Shown here: piece by piece, positions 8,038 to 17,155 of the stretch | Numbering within the stretch: position 1 is the stretch's first letter | Layout of the letters: every line of letters starts with the position of its first letter | Origin: Sphingobium chungbukense | Lineage (GTDB): Bacteria; Pseudomonadota; Alphaproteobacteria; Sphingomonadales; Sphingomonadaceae | Reading direction: 5' to 3' | Assembly (NCBI RefSeq): GCF_001005725.1 | Contig: NZ_LBIC01000003.1 | Coordinates: 434,001 to 498,000, forward strand | DNA length: 64,000 bases | Notes under the pieces: model-generated | Seen by the model: only the letters and a program-made list of their open reading frames with translations | What the model was told of the DNA's origin: nothing | Database searches by the model: none | Program-made: the position numbers and the translations under genes

Positions 8038-8445
8038 TCAAGCCTTTGATAAAGATATGATATGTTTGAATTCCGCTTCCGTCAGCGGGGACACGGACAG
8101 GCGCGATTGGCGGATCATCACCATCTCGGCCAGCGCCGGATCGGCCTTCATCGTCTTCAATGTCACCGGCTTTTCGAACTTTTCCTTCGGCCCCACATGG
8201 ACGGCGATCCACTTGCCCGTCTCGTCGGTGCTGTCGGGGGCCGCTTCCTCGACGATCTGCATGATGCCGACGGCCTCGACCCCGATATTGCTGTGATAGA
8301 AGATCGACAGGTCGCCTTTCTTCATCGCCTTCATATTGTTCTGGGCGGCATGGTTGCGCACCCCATCCCATTCCGCCTTCCCCTTTTCGACCAGATCGTC
8401 ATAGGAGAAGACATCGGGTTCGGATTTCATCAGCCAGTAGTTCAT
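8038..8445 (-). CDS. EVE domain-containing protein
   Basis: The 135-residue protein is a single EVE domain (PUA-like fold related to YTH, human THYN1 type): MNYWLMKSEPDVFSYDDL at the start, then the GVRNHAAQNNMKAMKKGD core and the FYHSNIGVEAVGI strand. EVE domains recognise modified bases in DNA or RNA; the target here is unknown. An AAGGAG lies 5 nt before the ATG at 8445, so this start is preferred to an ATG 15 bases upstream. It is divergent from the oxygenase gene at 8550. Confidence 0.9.
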   Translation of the reverse strand: MNYWLMKSEPDVFSYDDLVEKGKAEWDGVRNHAAQNNMKAMKKGDLSIFYHSNIGVEAVGIMQIVEEAAPDSTDETGKWIAVHVGPKEKFEKPVTLKTMKADPALAEMVMIRQSRLSVSPLTEAEFKHIISLSKA

Positions 8446-8549
8446 GGCTTCTCCTTGCATCAGCCGTCGAGGACGATCAAGGATGGGAGCATGTCCGCGT
8501 GACGCCCCGATGGCGTACCGGGCCGATCCTGTTGATCTTGGAGAATGAA

Positions 8550-9494
8550 GTGTCGCAATCGGTGCTCGACCAGGTGCCCGTCCTGTCCCTGGGCCATATG
8601 ACGAAGGCCGATTTTTCCGCCGCCTTCGGTGGTTCCTTCCAGCGTTTCGGTTTCGCCATGGTGAAGGATCATGGCATGGACCAGGCGCTGATCGACAAGG
8701 GCTGGGCGCTCGCCCGCCAATTCTTCGCCCTGCCAGATCAGGCGAAGCGCCGCTACGACGCCAAATATAATGGCGGCCAGCGCGGCTATACCGCTTTCGG
8801 CGTGGAGATCGCCAAGGGCGCGAGCGAGAACGATCTCAAGGAATTCTGGCATGTCGGGCGCGACCTGCCCAAGGGCGACCCGCTCCGCGAGTCCATGCCC
8901 CCCAATATATGGCCGGACGAACTGCCCGAATTTCGCGAGACCTTCGGACGCCTCTATGCGGAGTTCGACCGCGTCGGCGCCGAACTGCTCTCCGCCATCG
9001 CGCTCTATCTCGGCCTTCCGGAACGCTGGTTCGACAAGCCGATCGAGAACGGCAATTCGATCCTGCGCCTGCTCCATTACCCGCCGGTCTCCGCGGAAGC
9101 CCCCGGCATCCGCGCGGGCGCCCATGAGGACATCAACCTCATCACCCTGCTGCTGGGTGCGGAGGAAGGCGGGCTGGAGCTCAAGGACCGCAACGGCAAC
9201 TGGCTGCCGGTCGTGCCGCCGCCGGGCGCGCTGGCCATCAATGTGGGCGACATGCTCCAGCGGCTGACCAACCATCATCTGCCCTCGACCAGCCACCGCG
9301 TCGTCAATCCACCGCCGGAACGGCGCGGCTATTCACGCTATTCCATGCCCTTCTTCCTGCACCTGCGTCCGGATTTCCTGATCGATGCCCTGCCCCAATG
9401 CGTGGACGCGGAGCATCCCAGGCGCGAGGCTCCTATCACCGCGCACGACTATCTGACGGAACGGCTGCGGGAAATCGGGCTGATCAAGGGGTAG
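8550..9494 (+). CDS. 2-oxoglutarate/Fe(II) oxygenase of the isopenicillin N synthase family
   Basis: The 314-residue enzyme has the non-haem dioxygenase N-terminal domain (PVLSLGHMTKADF...FGFAMVKDHGM) followed by the double-stranded beta-helix. The iron ligands appear as H-x-D in GAHEDINLITLLL and the distal His in TSHRVVNPP. R and S of the 2-oxoglutarate-binding RxS motif are in YSRYSMPFF. The substrate is unknown; sphingomonad homologues are annotated generically. A GGAG lies 6 nt before the GTG at 8550, which favours that start over an in-frame ATG at 8499. Confidence 0.85.
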   Translation: MSQSVLDQVPVLSLGHMTKADFSAAFGGSFQRFGFAMVKDHGMDQALIDKGWALARQFFALPDQAKRRYDAKYNGGQRGYTAFGVEIAKGASENDLKEFWHVGRDLPKGDPLRESMPPNIWPDELPEFRETFGRLYAEFDRVGAELLSAIALYLGLPERWFDKPIENGNSILRLLHYPPVSAEAPGIRAGAHEDINLITLLLGAEEGGLELKDRNGNWLPVVPPPGALAINVGDMLQRLTNHHLPSTSHRVVNPPPERRGYSRYSMPFFLHLRPDFLIDALPQCVDAEHPRREAPITAHDYLTERLREIGLIKG

Positions 9495-9500
9495 GCTCAC

Positions 9501-9526
9501 CGTGCTCCTGCGCAGGCAGGAGCACG
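9501..9526. repeat. REP-like palindromic intergenic hairpin
   Basis: Perfect 10-bp arms CGTGCTCCTG / CAGGAGCACG enclose a 6-base loop. It lies between two convergent genes and has no T run on either side. Short palindromes with this CTCCTG/CAGGAG core are common between genes in sphingomonads; only one copy is in the window. Confidence 0.6.
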
Positions 9527-9568
9527 AAGCGCTTCGATCGAAACGATGCGCACCCGGAGATCAGGAAC

Positions 9569-9952
9569 CTACCTCCGTCCCCGCCCCATGGTGATCCCGA
9601 TCTCCTCGCCCTTTTCACTCAGGGCGAGTTTCACGATCTTCACCTCGACATGGCTGACCTTGTCGTCCTGGAGGAAGATCGTCTCGATGATATGGTCGGC
9701 CACCGCCTCGATCAGCGTGAAATGCTGCCCTTCGGGCAGCGCCGTGGTCGCCGCATGCTTCAGGTCCATATAGTTTTTGGACCGCGACAGCGGCGTATCG
9801 GGCTCATAATGATCCGCGACCTTCAGCTTCGCACGGATCGAGATGCGCAGCGGCTGCGGCAGGTGCGTCTCCTCCGAATAGATGCCGGTCAGGACATCGA
9901 CATCCAGATGATTGACCTCCAACGTCAGAAAATCGTCAAATCCGCTGTTCAT
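9569..9952 (-). CDS. folB: Dihydroneopterin aldolase-like protein
   Basis: The 127-residue protein matches the FolB tunnelling fold: LEVNHLDVDVLTGIYSEE at the start, PQPLRISIRAKLKV, then YMDLKHAATTALPEGQHFTLIEAVADHI with the active-site Glu region, and VEVKIVKLALSEKGEEIGI with the catalytic Lys area. FolB converts dihydroneopterin to 6-hydroxymethyl-dihydropterin in folate synthesis. No other folate gene is adjacent. The gene symbol is a family assignment; an epimerase-like paralogue cannot be excluded. The ATG at 9952 is chosen over one 12 bases upstream because it fits the family length. Confidence 0.75.
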   Translation of the reverse strand: MNSGFDDFLTLEVNHLDVDVLTGIYSEETHLPQPLRISIRAKLKVADHYEPDTPLSRSKNYMDLKHAATTALPEGQHFTLIEAVADHIIETIFLQDDKVSHVEVKIVKLALSEKGEEIGITMGRGRR

Positions 9953-10093
9953 AGCTCGCCACATTCGGCCCTTGTCGTTGCGGCCATGGTCTGCCGCGGA
10001 TGGGTCCAGTTTAGACTTTTATTTTGCGAGCCACGCGCTAAAGCCCGCCGCTCTCGGCGCGTCCATGCGCCATTGAGGACGGATCGGCAAGAC

Positions 10094-10612
10094 GTGTCTG
10101 TGATAGTGCCCCTCAACATCATGTCGCAGGACGCCGTCGAGCGGTTGCTCGACGCGGCCTTCGGCCCCGACCGGCACGGCCGCACAGCCTATCTGATTCG
10201 CGATCATATGCCCTGGCTTCCCGAACTGTCCTTCGGGATCGAGGATGAGAAGGGCAGGCTCATCGGCTCGCTGCAAAGCTGGCCTGTCGCCCTCACCCAT
10301 GAAGACGGCAGCCAGACGCCCCTCATCATGGTCGGTCCCGTGGCCGTCGATCCGACCGTGCAGGGCACCGGTCATGGCCGCGCGATGATGGACGCCGTCG
10401 TCACCGCCGCCCGCGCGCAGAAAAGCGACCCGCTGATGATGATCGGCGATCCCGAATATTATGGCCGCTTCTGGGGCTTTTCGGCGGAAGGCACCGCCGG
10501 CTGGAACTGTCCCGGCCCGTTCGAGCCGCGCCGCCTGCTCGCCCTTTCGGTCGACGGCCGCCCGATCGGCGGCCTGGGCATGCTCGGCCCCCGCATCAGC
10601 ATCCAGGCCTGA
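10094..10612 (+). CDS. GNAT family N-acetyltransferase
   Basis: A protein of about 172 residues with the GNAT fold. It has a short N-terminal helix (AVERLLDAAFGPDRHGRTAY), central strands with SLQSWPVAL, and the acetyl-CoA-binding region MVGPVAVDPTVQGTGHGRAMM, where Q-G-T-G-H-G-R is motif A. The C-terminal part contains YYGRFWGF, typical of the YhbS-like branch. The substrate is unknown. The start is uncertain: GTG codons at 10094, 10100 and 10106 and an ATG at 10121 are all in frame. 10094 follows a GAGGA by about 14 nt. Confidence 0.8.
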   Translation: MSVIVPLNIMSQDAVERLLDAAFGPDRHGRTAYLIRDHMPWLPELSFGIEDEKGRLIGSLQSWPVALTHEDGSQTPLIMVGPVAVDPTVQGTGHGRAMMDAVVTAARAQKSDPLMMIGDPEYYGRFWGFSAEGTAGWNCPGPFEPRRLLALSVDGRPIGGLGMLGPRISIQA

Positions 10613-10657
10613 AATTTCCCTTTTGCCTTCGCGCCCGAGCGATCCTATCTCGACCTC

Positions 10658-11224
10658 ATGCCGATGGAGCCGCCCCCCGATCTCGCCAGCCTGTCCCTGA
10701 CCGACATCGCCCGCCTGTTGGCGGAAAAGCGCCTGCCTCCGGTCGAAAATTGGAACCCCGCCCATTGCGGCGACAGCGACATGCGCATCGCCCGCGACGG
10801 CACCTGGTTCCATCAGGGCTCCCCCATCGGCCGCGAAGCCATGGTCCGCCTCTTCTCGACCATCCTGCGCCGCGAATCCGACGGCAGCTACGTCCTCGTC
10901 ACCCCGGTCGAGAAACTCTCGATCGAGGTGGAGGACGCCCCGTTCGTCGCGGTCGAACTCAAGACCGAAGGAGAGGGCCGGACACGCAGCCTGGCCTTCC
11001 GCCTCAACACGGGCGATCTGGTCGCCGCCGGCCCCGACAACGCCCTCATCCTGCGGGAAACACCCGACGGACCGCATCCCTATCTCCACGTCCGCGCCGG
11101 GCTTGACGCGCTCATCGCCCGCAGCGTCTATTATGAACTCATGAACCTCGCGCTGGACGAAAGCGCCGATCCCATCGGCCTCTGGAGCAACGGCGCCTTC
11201 TTCGCGCTGGACGGATCGGCATGA
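10658..11224 (+). CDS. DUF1285 domain-containing protein
   Basis: The 188-residue cytoplasmic protein has the DUF1285 pattern: PPVENWNPAHCGDSDMRIARDGTW early on, WFHQGSPIGREAMVRLFSTIL in the middle, and YYELMNLALDES and WSNGAFFALDG at the end. Structures of the family show two PH-like or strand-rich domains; the role is unknown. The gene is the first of a tight operon: its TGA overlaps the ATG of the Nudix gene by four bases. The start could be 10658 or 10664, two ATGs one codon apart. Confidence 0.85.
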   Translation: MPMEPPPDLASLSLTDIARLLAEKRLPPVENWNPAHCGDSDMRIARDGTWFHQGSPIGREAMVRLFSTILRRESDGSYVLVTPVEKLSIEVEDAPFVAVELKTEGEGRTRSLAFRLNTGDLVAAGPDNALILRETPDGPHPYLHVRAGLDALIARSVYYELMNLALDESADPIGLWSNGAFFALDGSA

Positions 11225-11832
11225 CCCTGGCGGATCGTCTGCGGATTGCCTTGAAGGAAGGGCATGAGCGCGAAGTCGGCCTGCTGCCGTCCGACACCCG
11301 TGATCCGCGCATAGAAGGCGAACTCATCCTGGCCCCGGCCGCCGTGCTGGTCGCCATCACCGACCGCACCGAACCCGGCCTCATCCTCACCCAGCGCTCG
11401 GCCAGATTGCGCAAGCATGCAGGCCAGGTCGCCTTCCCCGGCGGCCGTGTCGACGACAATGATCCCGATGAAATCGCCGGCGCCCTGCGGGAGGCGCAGG
11501 AGGAGATCGGCCTCATTCCTCATATGGTCGACATCATCGGCACATCGGACCGCTATCATACCTTTACCGGCTTCGACATCATCCCCGTGCTCGGCGTGAT
11601 CCCGCCCGACCTCCCGCTCCATCCGCAGGAGGCGGAGGTTGCCGAACTGTTCGAACTGCCCCTCGCCTTCGCCCTCGACCCCCTCAACAGAATAAAGAAA
11701 TCATTGGAATTTGAAGGATCTGAAAGGCATTATTACGAAATCATGTGGGAAGGACGCCGCATCTGGGGGATTACTGCCGCCATCCTCGCCAATCTGTCGC
11801 GCAGGCTCGGCCATGACCAGCTTGCTACCTGA
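11221..11832 (+). CDS. CoA pyrophosphatase-like Nudix hydrolase
   Basis: The 203-residue protein has the Nudix box in GGRVDDNDPDEIAGALREAQEEIG, whose REAQEEIG part is the metal-binding helix. The preceding LTQRSARLRKHAGQVAFPGG is the extended motif of the CoA pyrophosphatase (NudL/YeaB) branch, which splits CoA into 4'-phosphopantetheine and 3',5'-ADP. The tail carries the RIWGITAAILANLSR helix. The gene overlaps the DUF1285 stop by four bases and the CCA-enzyme start by 20 bases, so the three are co-translated. Confidence 0.9.
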   Translation: MTLADRLRIALKEGHEREVGLLPSDTRDPRIEGELILAPAAVLVAITDRTEPGLILTQRSARLRKHAGQVAFPGGRVDDNDPDEIAGALREAQEEIGLIPHMVDIIGTSDRYHTFTGFDIIPVLGVIPPDLPLHPQEAEVAELFELPLAFALDPLNRIKKSLEFEGSERHYYEIMWEGRRIWGITAAILANLSRRLGHDQLAT

Positions 11833-13024
11833 CGCCGACTGGCGCCACCGCCCCGGCCTCGACGCCCTGCTCGCGGCACTTGGCGCGGCCGAGGGCCATG
11901 CCCGCTTCGTCGGCGGCGCCGTACGCGACGGCCTGCTGGGCCTGCCGGTCAGCGATCTCGACATCGCCACCGACCTGACGCCCCAGTCCGTCATCGACCG
12001 CCTCAAGACCGCGGGGATCAAGGCGGTCCCCACCGGCATCGACCATGGCACCATCACCGCCGTCATCCACGGCTGGCCGGTCGAGATCACGACGCTGCGC
12101 CGCGACGTCAGCACCGACGGCCGCCGGGCGACCATCGCCTATACCGGCGACTGGCGGGAGGACGCCGCCCGGCGCGATTTCACCATCAACGCCCTGTACG
12201 CCCACCCTGTCACTCACGAAATCACGGATTTCTTCGACGGCGTGGCCGACCTCCAGGCCCATCGCGTTCGCTTCATCGGCGACCCCCGCGCCCGCATCGC
12301 GGAGGATCATCTGCGCATATTGCGCTATTTCCGCTTCCTCGCCCGCTTCGGCGATGAGCAACCCGACGACGAAGCCTATGCCGCCTGCCGCACCGCCGCC
12401 AACAGCCTGATGGCACTGTCGCGCGAGAGGATCGCCGACGAGCTGCTCAAATTGCTGGCCGTCGCGGCCCCGCTGGCCTCGCTCCAGCTCATGGTCGACG
12501 GCGGGATATTATTGCCGGTCATGCCGGAGGTCGACCAGAACAGTCTCGACCAGCTTTCGACCCTGATCGTCCGCGAAACCGCATCGGCCACAGCGCCTTC
12601 AGCCCTGCGCCGCCTGGCCGCGCTGCTGCCGCGCGACCCGCGCATCGCCGATCAGGTCGGCGCCCGGCTCAAACTGTCCAACAAGGCCCGCAAACGCCTG
12701 ACAATCGCGCTGGAAGCTCCGGCCTCAGGCATCCCGCCCCGCGCCCTTGCCTTCACCATCGGCATGGAGGGGGCCATCGATCGCATTCTGCTCGATCCCG
12801 CCGCGCCGCTCGACGGCTTGGCCATGCTGGAGAACTGGACCCCGCCCCGCCTGCCGCTCGGCGGTGGCGTGCTCATCGCGCGCGGCCTTCAGCCGGGCCC
12901 CGATGTGGCAAAGGCGTTGGCGGAGGTTCAGGCCATATGGGTGGCGGAGGGTTTTCCCGACGACATCCGCCTCGCCGAAATCGCGGATCAGACCGTCTCG
13001 AAATTCCAGCGCGCACGCCAATAG
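11813..13024 (+). CDS. cca: CCA tRNA nucleotidyltransferase
   Basis: The 403-residue enzyme adds or repairs CCA at tRNA 3' ends. The class II nucleotidyltransferase motif is GGAVRDGLLGLPVSDLDIA, with the two aspartates D-L-D as metal ligands. ARRDFTINALY is motif B, followed by RARIAEDHLRILRYFRF, and the helical body and tail domains follow. The Arg/Asp template residues are in the RRDFTINALY region. It is the last gene of the DUF1285-Nudix-cca operon. Its last 37 bases overlap the 3' end of the convergent EAL gene. Confidence 0.95.
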   Translation: MTSLLPDADWRHRPGLDALLAALGAAEGHARFVGGAVRDGLLGLPVSDLDIATDLTPQSVIDRLKTAGIKAVPTGIDHGTITAVIHGWPVEITTLRRDVSTDGRRATIAYTGDWREDAARRDFTINALYAHPVTHEITDFFDGVADLQAHRVRFIGDPRARIAEDHLRILRYFRFLARFGDEQPDDEAYAACRTAANSLMALSRERIADELLKLLAVAAPLASLQLMVDGGILLPVMPEVDQNSLDQLSTLIVRETASATAPSALRRLAALLPRDPRIADQVGARLKLSNKARKRLTIALEAPASGIPPRALAFTIGMEGAIDRILLDPAAPLDGLAMLENWTPPRLPLGGGVLIARGLQPGPDVAKALAEVQAIWVAEGFPDDIRLAEIADQTVSKFQRARQ

Positions 13025-14739
13025 TCGAAGGCATCCGCCTCCGCCATCGGCCGCGCGAAATAATAGCCCTGCCCCTGCCAGCAGCCCAGATTCTGGAGCG
13101 CATGGGCCAGTTGCTGCGTCTCGATCCCCTCGGCCGTGACATGCAGGCCCAGCGATTCGGCCAGCGACAGGATGGTCCGGACCATGATCTCCTTGTCGCG
13201 ATCCTCCAGCATCGAACTGACGAAACTGCGGTCGATCTTCAATATGTCGATCGGCAGGCTGTGCAGGCTGGCCAGGTTGGAATAGCCGGTGCCGAAATCG
13301 TCCATGGCGATCGGCATGTGCAGGTCCTTGAGGGCGAAGAGCAGCTTCTTCGCCTTCTCCGGATCGGCGACGATCGCGCTTTCCGTCAGTTCGGCGGTCA
13401 GCCGATTGCCCGAAATCCCCGAATAACGCAGCGCTTCCTCGAACATGGAGGCCACATCATCCCGCGCCATCTGGATGGGCGACAGGTTCACATTGACGCC
13501 TACCGGCAGAGGCTGTCCGAATTTCGCGTCCCAACGGCTAAGCGCCTGTGCCGCCTCATAGGCTGCCCAACGCCCCAGCGGGGTGATCAGGCCGCTTTCT
13601 TCGGCCACCGCGATGAATTCGGTGGGCGACACATCGCCCAGTTCATCGTCATTCCAGCGCGCCAACGCCTCGAAGCCGGTGATCTCGCCGGTCTGCAAAT
13701 GAATGAGCGGCTGGAACGCAAGCGTCAGCCCCCCCTGCGCCAGCGCATCGCGCAAACGGCTTTCCACGGAAAAACGCCGTTGCGCTTCCTTCAGCACACC
13801 GTTGCGATAGATTTCCACCTTGCCGCTGCGCTTGGCGATCTTGACCGCTGCCTGCGCCTTGCGAACCACATCGTCCGGGTCCTCCGACAGGCTGAGCGAC
13901 AGCGCGCAGCCAATCGCGCAATCGACCCGAATCTGCAGATCGCTCAGCCGAATCGGATAGCTGAGCGCATCGCGAATACGCTGAACGATGTGAAGAGCAT
14001 CCGACAAGCCGTTGTTCAAACGAGCAAAAACAGCAAAATCATTACCGCCGATGCGTGCCAGCACATCTCCCTGGCGCAGGCTGGACTTCAGCCGCTTGGC
14101 GACCGTGATCAGCAATTCGTCGCCCGCCATCGGCCCCAGCGATTCATTGACCCGGCTGAACCGGCTGAGATCGATGGCGATGATGCCGAACTGGGCATTG
14201 TCGGGCCAGGGCGTGTTCCTCAGCCGGTCGTCGATCTCCTCACCGAAACCCGTACGATTGGGCAGGGCAGTCAGACCATCGGACAGCAATTCCCGGCGCA
14301 GATTCTTCTCGATCGCGCGGTCGCTGGTCCGGTCGAGCGCCGTGAACAAAAACAGATTCGGCCGCCCTTCCAATTCGGGCAGCCGTCCCAACGTGCAATG
14401 GAAATATTCCGGCCCCAGAACGCCGTCGCGCCGCAATTCGAAACTCTCCGAATCACGCGCCGACTGGACATATTGCACGATGCGGTTCCGCCATTCTGCG
14501 GCATGGGCCGGCTTCACAGCCTCATCCATCGTCGGATCGAAATATCTGCGAAAAGATGAATTGATAGCAACGACGGATAAAATATTGTTTTCGAACGAAA
14601 ATGTCGCAGATGGATGAGGCAGGGCGGCCAGCCACTCGCTCATCGTCACCGGGTGCACGGGATGCGCGTCATCGACCCCGGGCAGGAGCTCGACTTTCGG
14701 CATATCATCGGGCCGATCACGCATCGACGTGGATTCCAT
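12988..14739 (-). CDS. Degenerate-GGDEF / EAL protein, likely c-di-GMP phosphodiesterase
   Basis: About 583 residues, with no signal peptide or membrane segment. Roughly residues 30-140 look like a PAS-type sensor. The GGDEF domain has GGNDF (residues 231-235) in place of GGDEF, so cyclase activity is doubtful. A typical I-site RQGD precedes it by five residues. The EAL domain has EAL at 357-359, NVNLSPIQ, TESAIV, the MDDFGTGYSNL loop and AEGIET, so phosphodiesterase activity is likely. It is 85 bases downstream of parC on the same strand. The start is uncertain; 14739 and 14724 are both possible. Confidence 0.85.
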   Translation of the reverse strand: MESTSMRDRPDDMPKVELLPGVDDAHPVHPVTMSEWLAALPHPSATFSFENNILSVVAINSSFRRYFDPTMDEAVKPAHAAEWRNRIVQYVQSARDSESFELRRDGVLGPEYFHCTLGRLPELEGRPNLFLFTALDRTSDRAIEKNLRRELLSDGLTALPNRTGFGEEIDDRLRNTPWPDNAQFGIIAIDLSRFSRVNESLGPMAGDELLITVAKRLKSSLRQGDVLARIGGNDFAVFARLNNGLSDALHIVQRIRDALSYPIRLSDLQIRVDCAIGCALSLSLSEDPDDVVRKAQAAVKIAKRSGKVEIYRNGVLKEAQRRFSVESRLRDALAQGGLTLAFQPLIHLQTGEITGFEALARWNDDELGDVSPTEFIAVAEESGLITPLGRWAAYEAAQALSRWDAKFGQPLPVGVNVNLSPIQMARDDVASMFEEALRYSGISGNRLTAELTESAIVADPEKAKKLLFALKDLHMPIAMDDFGTGYSNLASLHSLPIDILKIDRSFVSSMLEDRDKEIMVRTILSLAESLGLHVTAEGIETQQLAHALQNLGCWQGQGYYFARPMAEADAFDYWRARWNFETV

Positions 14740-14824
14740 GGGACCCGGCAATAGGAGCAATCGGTAAATATTCGGGAAACGACATTTCCCGATTCCGATA
14801 TATAATAGATAAAATATCAGCCGA

Positions 14825-17113
14825 TCAGAAACGGTTATCCCGCGGGAATCCGGTAGGCGGCATCCGGCCCGCGGCACCGCGGGCCACACGCCATGGCGTC
14901 ATGTCCGCCTCCGTCCGCGTCCGCCCCGTCTCGCCACCCATGGTCCAGCTCAGGCCATCGGACAGGCGGAAGGCGATCGCATCGGACAGGCCGCCATCGC
15001 GATAACGCTGCATCTGCACGCCCTGCCCGCGCGCCATGCGCGGCATTTCGATCAGGGAAAACACCAGCAGCTTTCGGTTCTCGCCCACCACCGCGACGCT
15101 ATCGGCTTCCGGTGCGATCGGGTGCACGACGCTCAGCTTCGCGCCTGTTCGCACATTGACGACCTGCTTGCCCTTGCGCGTTTCGGCGATCACATCGGCC
15201 ACCGCTGCCACGAATCCGCGACCGTCCGACGACGCCAGCAACAGTTCGCCGCCCGTCCGCGCGGGCATCAAGGCAACGATATTGCCGGTCCCGTCCATAT
15301 CGACCAGCGATCGCACCGGATCGCCGAAACCGCGCCCACCCGGCAGCTTGTCCGCGCCCAGGGTGAAGATGCGCCCCGTCTCGGTCGCCAGCAGCAGCTT
15401 GTCGGTCGTCTGCGCGTGGAAGGCGATCATCGGACCGTCGCCTTCCTTGAACTTCAGCGTATCGGCCGAAGCAAGGTCACGATGCCCGCTCATCGCCCTG
15501 ATCCAGCCGCGCTCGGACAGGATGACGGTGATCGGTTCCTTCTCGATCATCGCCTCCAGCGGGATTTCCCGCGCCGGCGCCGCTTCCTCGACCAGGGTGC
15601 GCCGCTTGCCGAATTCGCTCTCCGGCGAATAGCGCTTGCGCAGGTCCGCCAGATCCTTCTTCAGCCGCGTCCGCTGCCGCGCCGGGCTTTCGACCAATTT
15701 GGTCAGCTCGTCGCGTTCCTTGAGCAATTCCGAATGTTCGCGCCGCAGCTCCATCTCCTCCAGCTTGCGCAAGCTGCGCAGCCGCATGTTGAGGATCGCC
15801 TCGGCCTGCCGGTCGTTGAGGCCGAATTCGGCCATCATCACTTCCTTCGGCTCATCCTCGGTCCGGATGATCTCGATCACCCGGTCGAGGTTCAGATAGG
15901 CGATGATATAGCCGTCGAGCAGTTCCAGCCGCGCCGCGATCTTCTCCAGCCGGTGCTGCGCGCGCTTCACCAGCACGTCGATCTGGTGCTTCAGCCATTC
16001 GACCAGCACCGTCTTGAGGCCCAACACCCGTGGCGTGCGCGTCGCGTCCAGCACGTTCAGGTTCAGCGGGAAACGGTTTTCCAGATCGGTCAGCCGGAAC
16101 AGGCTGTCCATCAGCACATCGGGATCGACAGTGCGGGCGCGCGGTTCGATGACGATGCGGATGAGTTCATCGCTCTCGTCGCGCACATCGGCCAGGATCG
16201 GCAGCTTCTTGTCGTTGATCAGCGCCGCGATCTGCTCGATCAGCTTGGATTTCTGCACCTGGAAGGGGATTTGGGTGACCACCGCGACCCAGGTGCCGCG
16301 TCCGCCATCCTCCTTGTGCCAGCGCGCGCGGGTTCGAAACGATCCCCGCCCCGTCGCATAAGCCTCTGAAATAATGGAGGAGCTGTCGACCAGCACACCG
16401 CCGGTAGGAAAGTCCGGACCGCGCACGATCTGCATCAGGTCGGCATGTTCGGCATCGGGATTGTCGATCAGCAGGCTGGCCGCATCGATCAGTTCCGACA
16501 CATTATGCGGCGGGATGCTGGTCGCCATGCCGACCGCAATGCCGGTTGCGCCATTTGCGAGAAGATTGGGGAAAAGGCCGGGGAAAACCTCCGGCTCCTG
16601 GTCCTCGCCATTATAGGTCGGGCGAAATTCGACGGTGCCCTCGTCCAGCCCCGCCATCAGGTCGGCCGCCGCCTGCGTCAGCCGCGCCTCCGTATAGCGC
16701 ATGGCCGCCGCATTATCGCCGTCGATATTGCCGAAATTGCCCTGCCCGTCGACCAGCGGCGTGCGCAGCGAGAAATCCTGCGCCAGACGCACCATCGCGT
16801 CATAGACCGACGCGTCGCCATGCGGGTGGTATTTGCCGATGACGTCGCCCACGACGCGGGCGCATTTCTTGTAGGAGGTGGTGTTGCGCGCCGGATTGGC
16901 GACCAGCACGTCGGGCGACGCACCGCCCGGCTCCATCCGCAGCAACCGCATCGCCCAGAGCAGCCGGCGATGCACCGGTTTCAACCCGTCGCGCAGGTCC
17001 GGCAGCGATCGCGCCGTGATCGTCGACAGCGCATAGACGAGATAGCGCTGGGACAGCGCATCGTCGAACGGGTGATCCTTGATAGCGTCGAACGGGTCGC
17101 GAAAATCGGTCAT
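14825..17113 (-). CDS. parC: DNA topoisomerase IV subunit A
   Basis: The 762-residue subunit decatenates daughter chromosomes with ParE. The 5Y-CAP domain holds the catalytic Tyr140 in MRYTEARL next to Arg139, and the segment [16 protein letters not shown] is the quinolone-determining region. The coiled-coil segment ([21 protein letters not shown]) and a C-terminal beta-pinwheel follow. The pinwheel lacks the GyrA box, and the overall length is shorter than GyrA, so ParC is preferred. Its partner parE lies at 42431. At the position of E. coli Ser80 there is Ala (residue 101), and Asp stands for Glu84. Confidence 0.95.
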   Translation of the reverse strand: MTDFRDPFDAIKDHPFDDALSQRYLVYALSTITARSLPDLRDGLKPVHRRLLWAMRLLRMEPGGASPDVLVANPARNTTSYKKCARVVGDVIGKYHPHGDASVYDAMVRLAQDFSLRTPLVDGQGNFGNIDGDNAAAMRYTEARLTQAAADLMAGLDEGTVEFRPTYNGEDQEPEVFPGLFPNLLANGATGIAVGMATSIPPHNVSELIDAASLLIDNPDAEHADLMQIVRGPDFPTGGVLVDSSSIISEAYATGRGSFRTRARWHKEDGGRGTWVAVVTQIPFQVQKSKLIEQIAALINDKKLPILADVRDESDELIRIVIEPRARTVDPDVLMDSLFRLTDLENRFPLNLNVLDATRTPRVLGLKTVLVEWLKHQIDVLVKRAQHRLEKIAARLELLDGYIIAYLNLDRVIEIIRTEDEPKEVMMAEFGLNDRQAEAILNMRLRSLRKLEEMELRREHSELLKERDELTKLVESPARQRTRLKKDLADLRKRYSPESEFGKRRTLVEEAAPAREIPLEAMIEKEPITVILSERGWIRAMSGHRDLASADTLKFKEGDGPMIAFHAQTTDKLLLATETGRIFTLGADKLPGGRGFGDPVRSLVDMDGTGNIVALMPARTGGELLLASSDGRGFVAAVADVIAETRKGKQVVNVRTGAKLSVVHPIAPEADSVAVVGENRKLLVFSLIEMPRMARGQGVQMQRYRDGGLSDAIAFRLSDGLSWTMGGETGRTRTEADMTPWRVARGAAGRMPPTGFPRDNRF

Positions 17114-17155
17114 CGGGATCGGAATAGCAGCGCCGCGACAAAACGGAAACGAAGT

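Noticed and set aside
12988..14739. LapD candidate for the LapG-type system
   Set aside because: It has no membrane segments, no HAMP and no periplasmic domain, and its EAL motif is intact, whereas LapD is degenerate in both domains.
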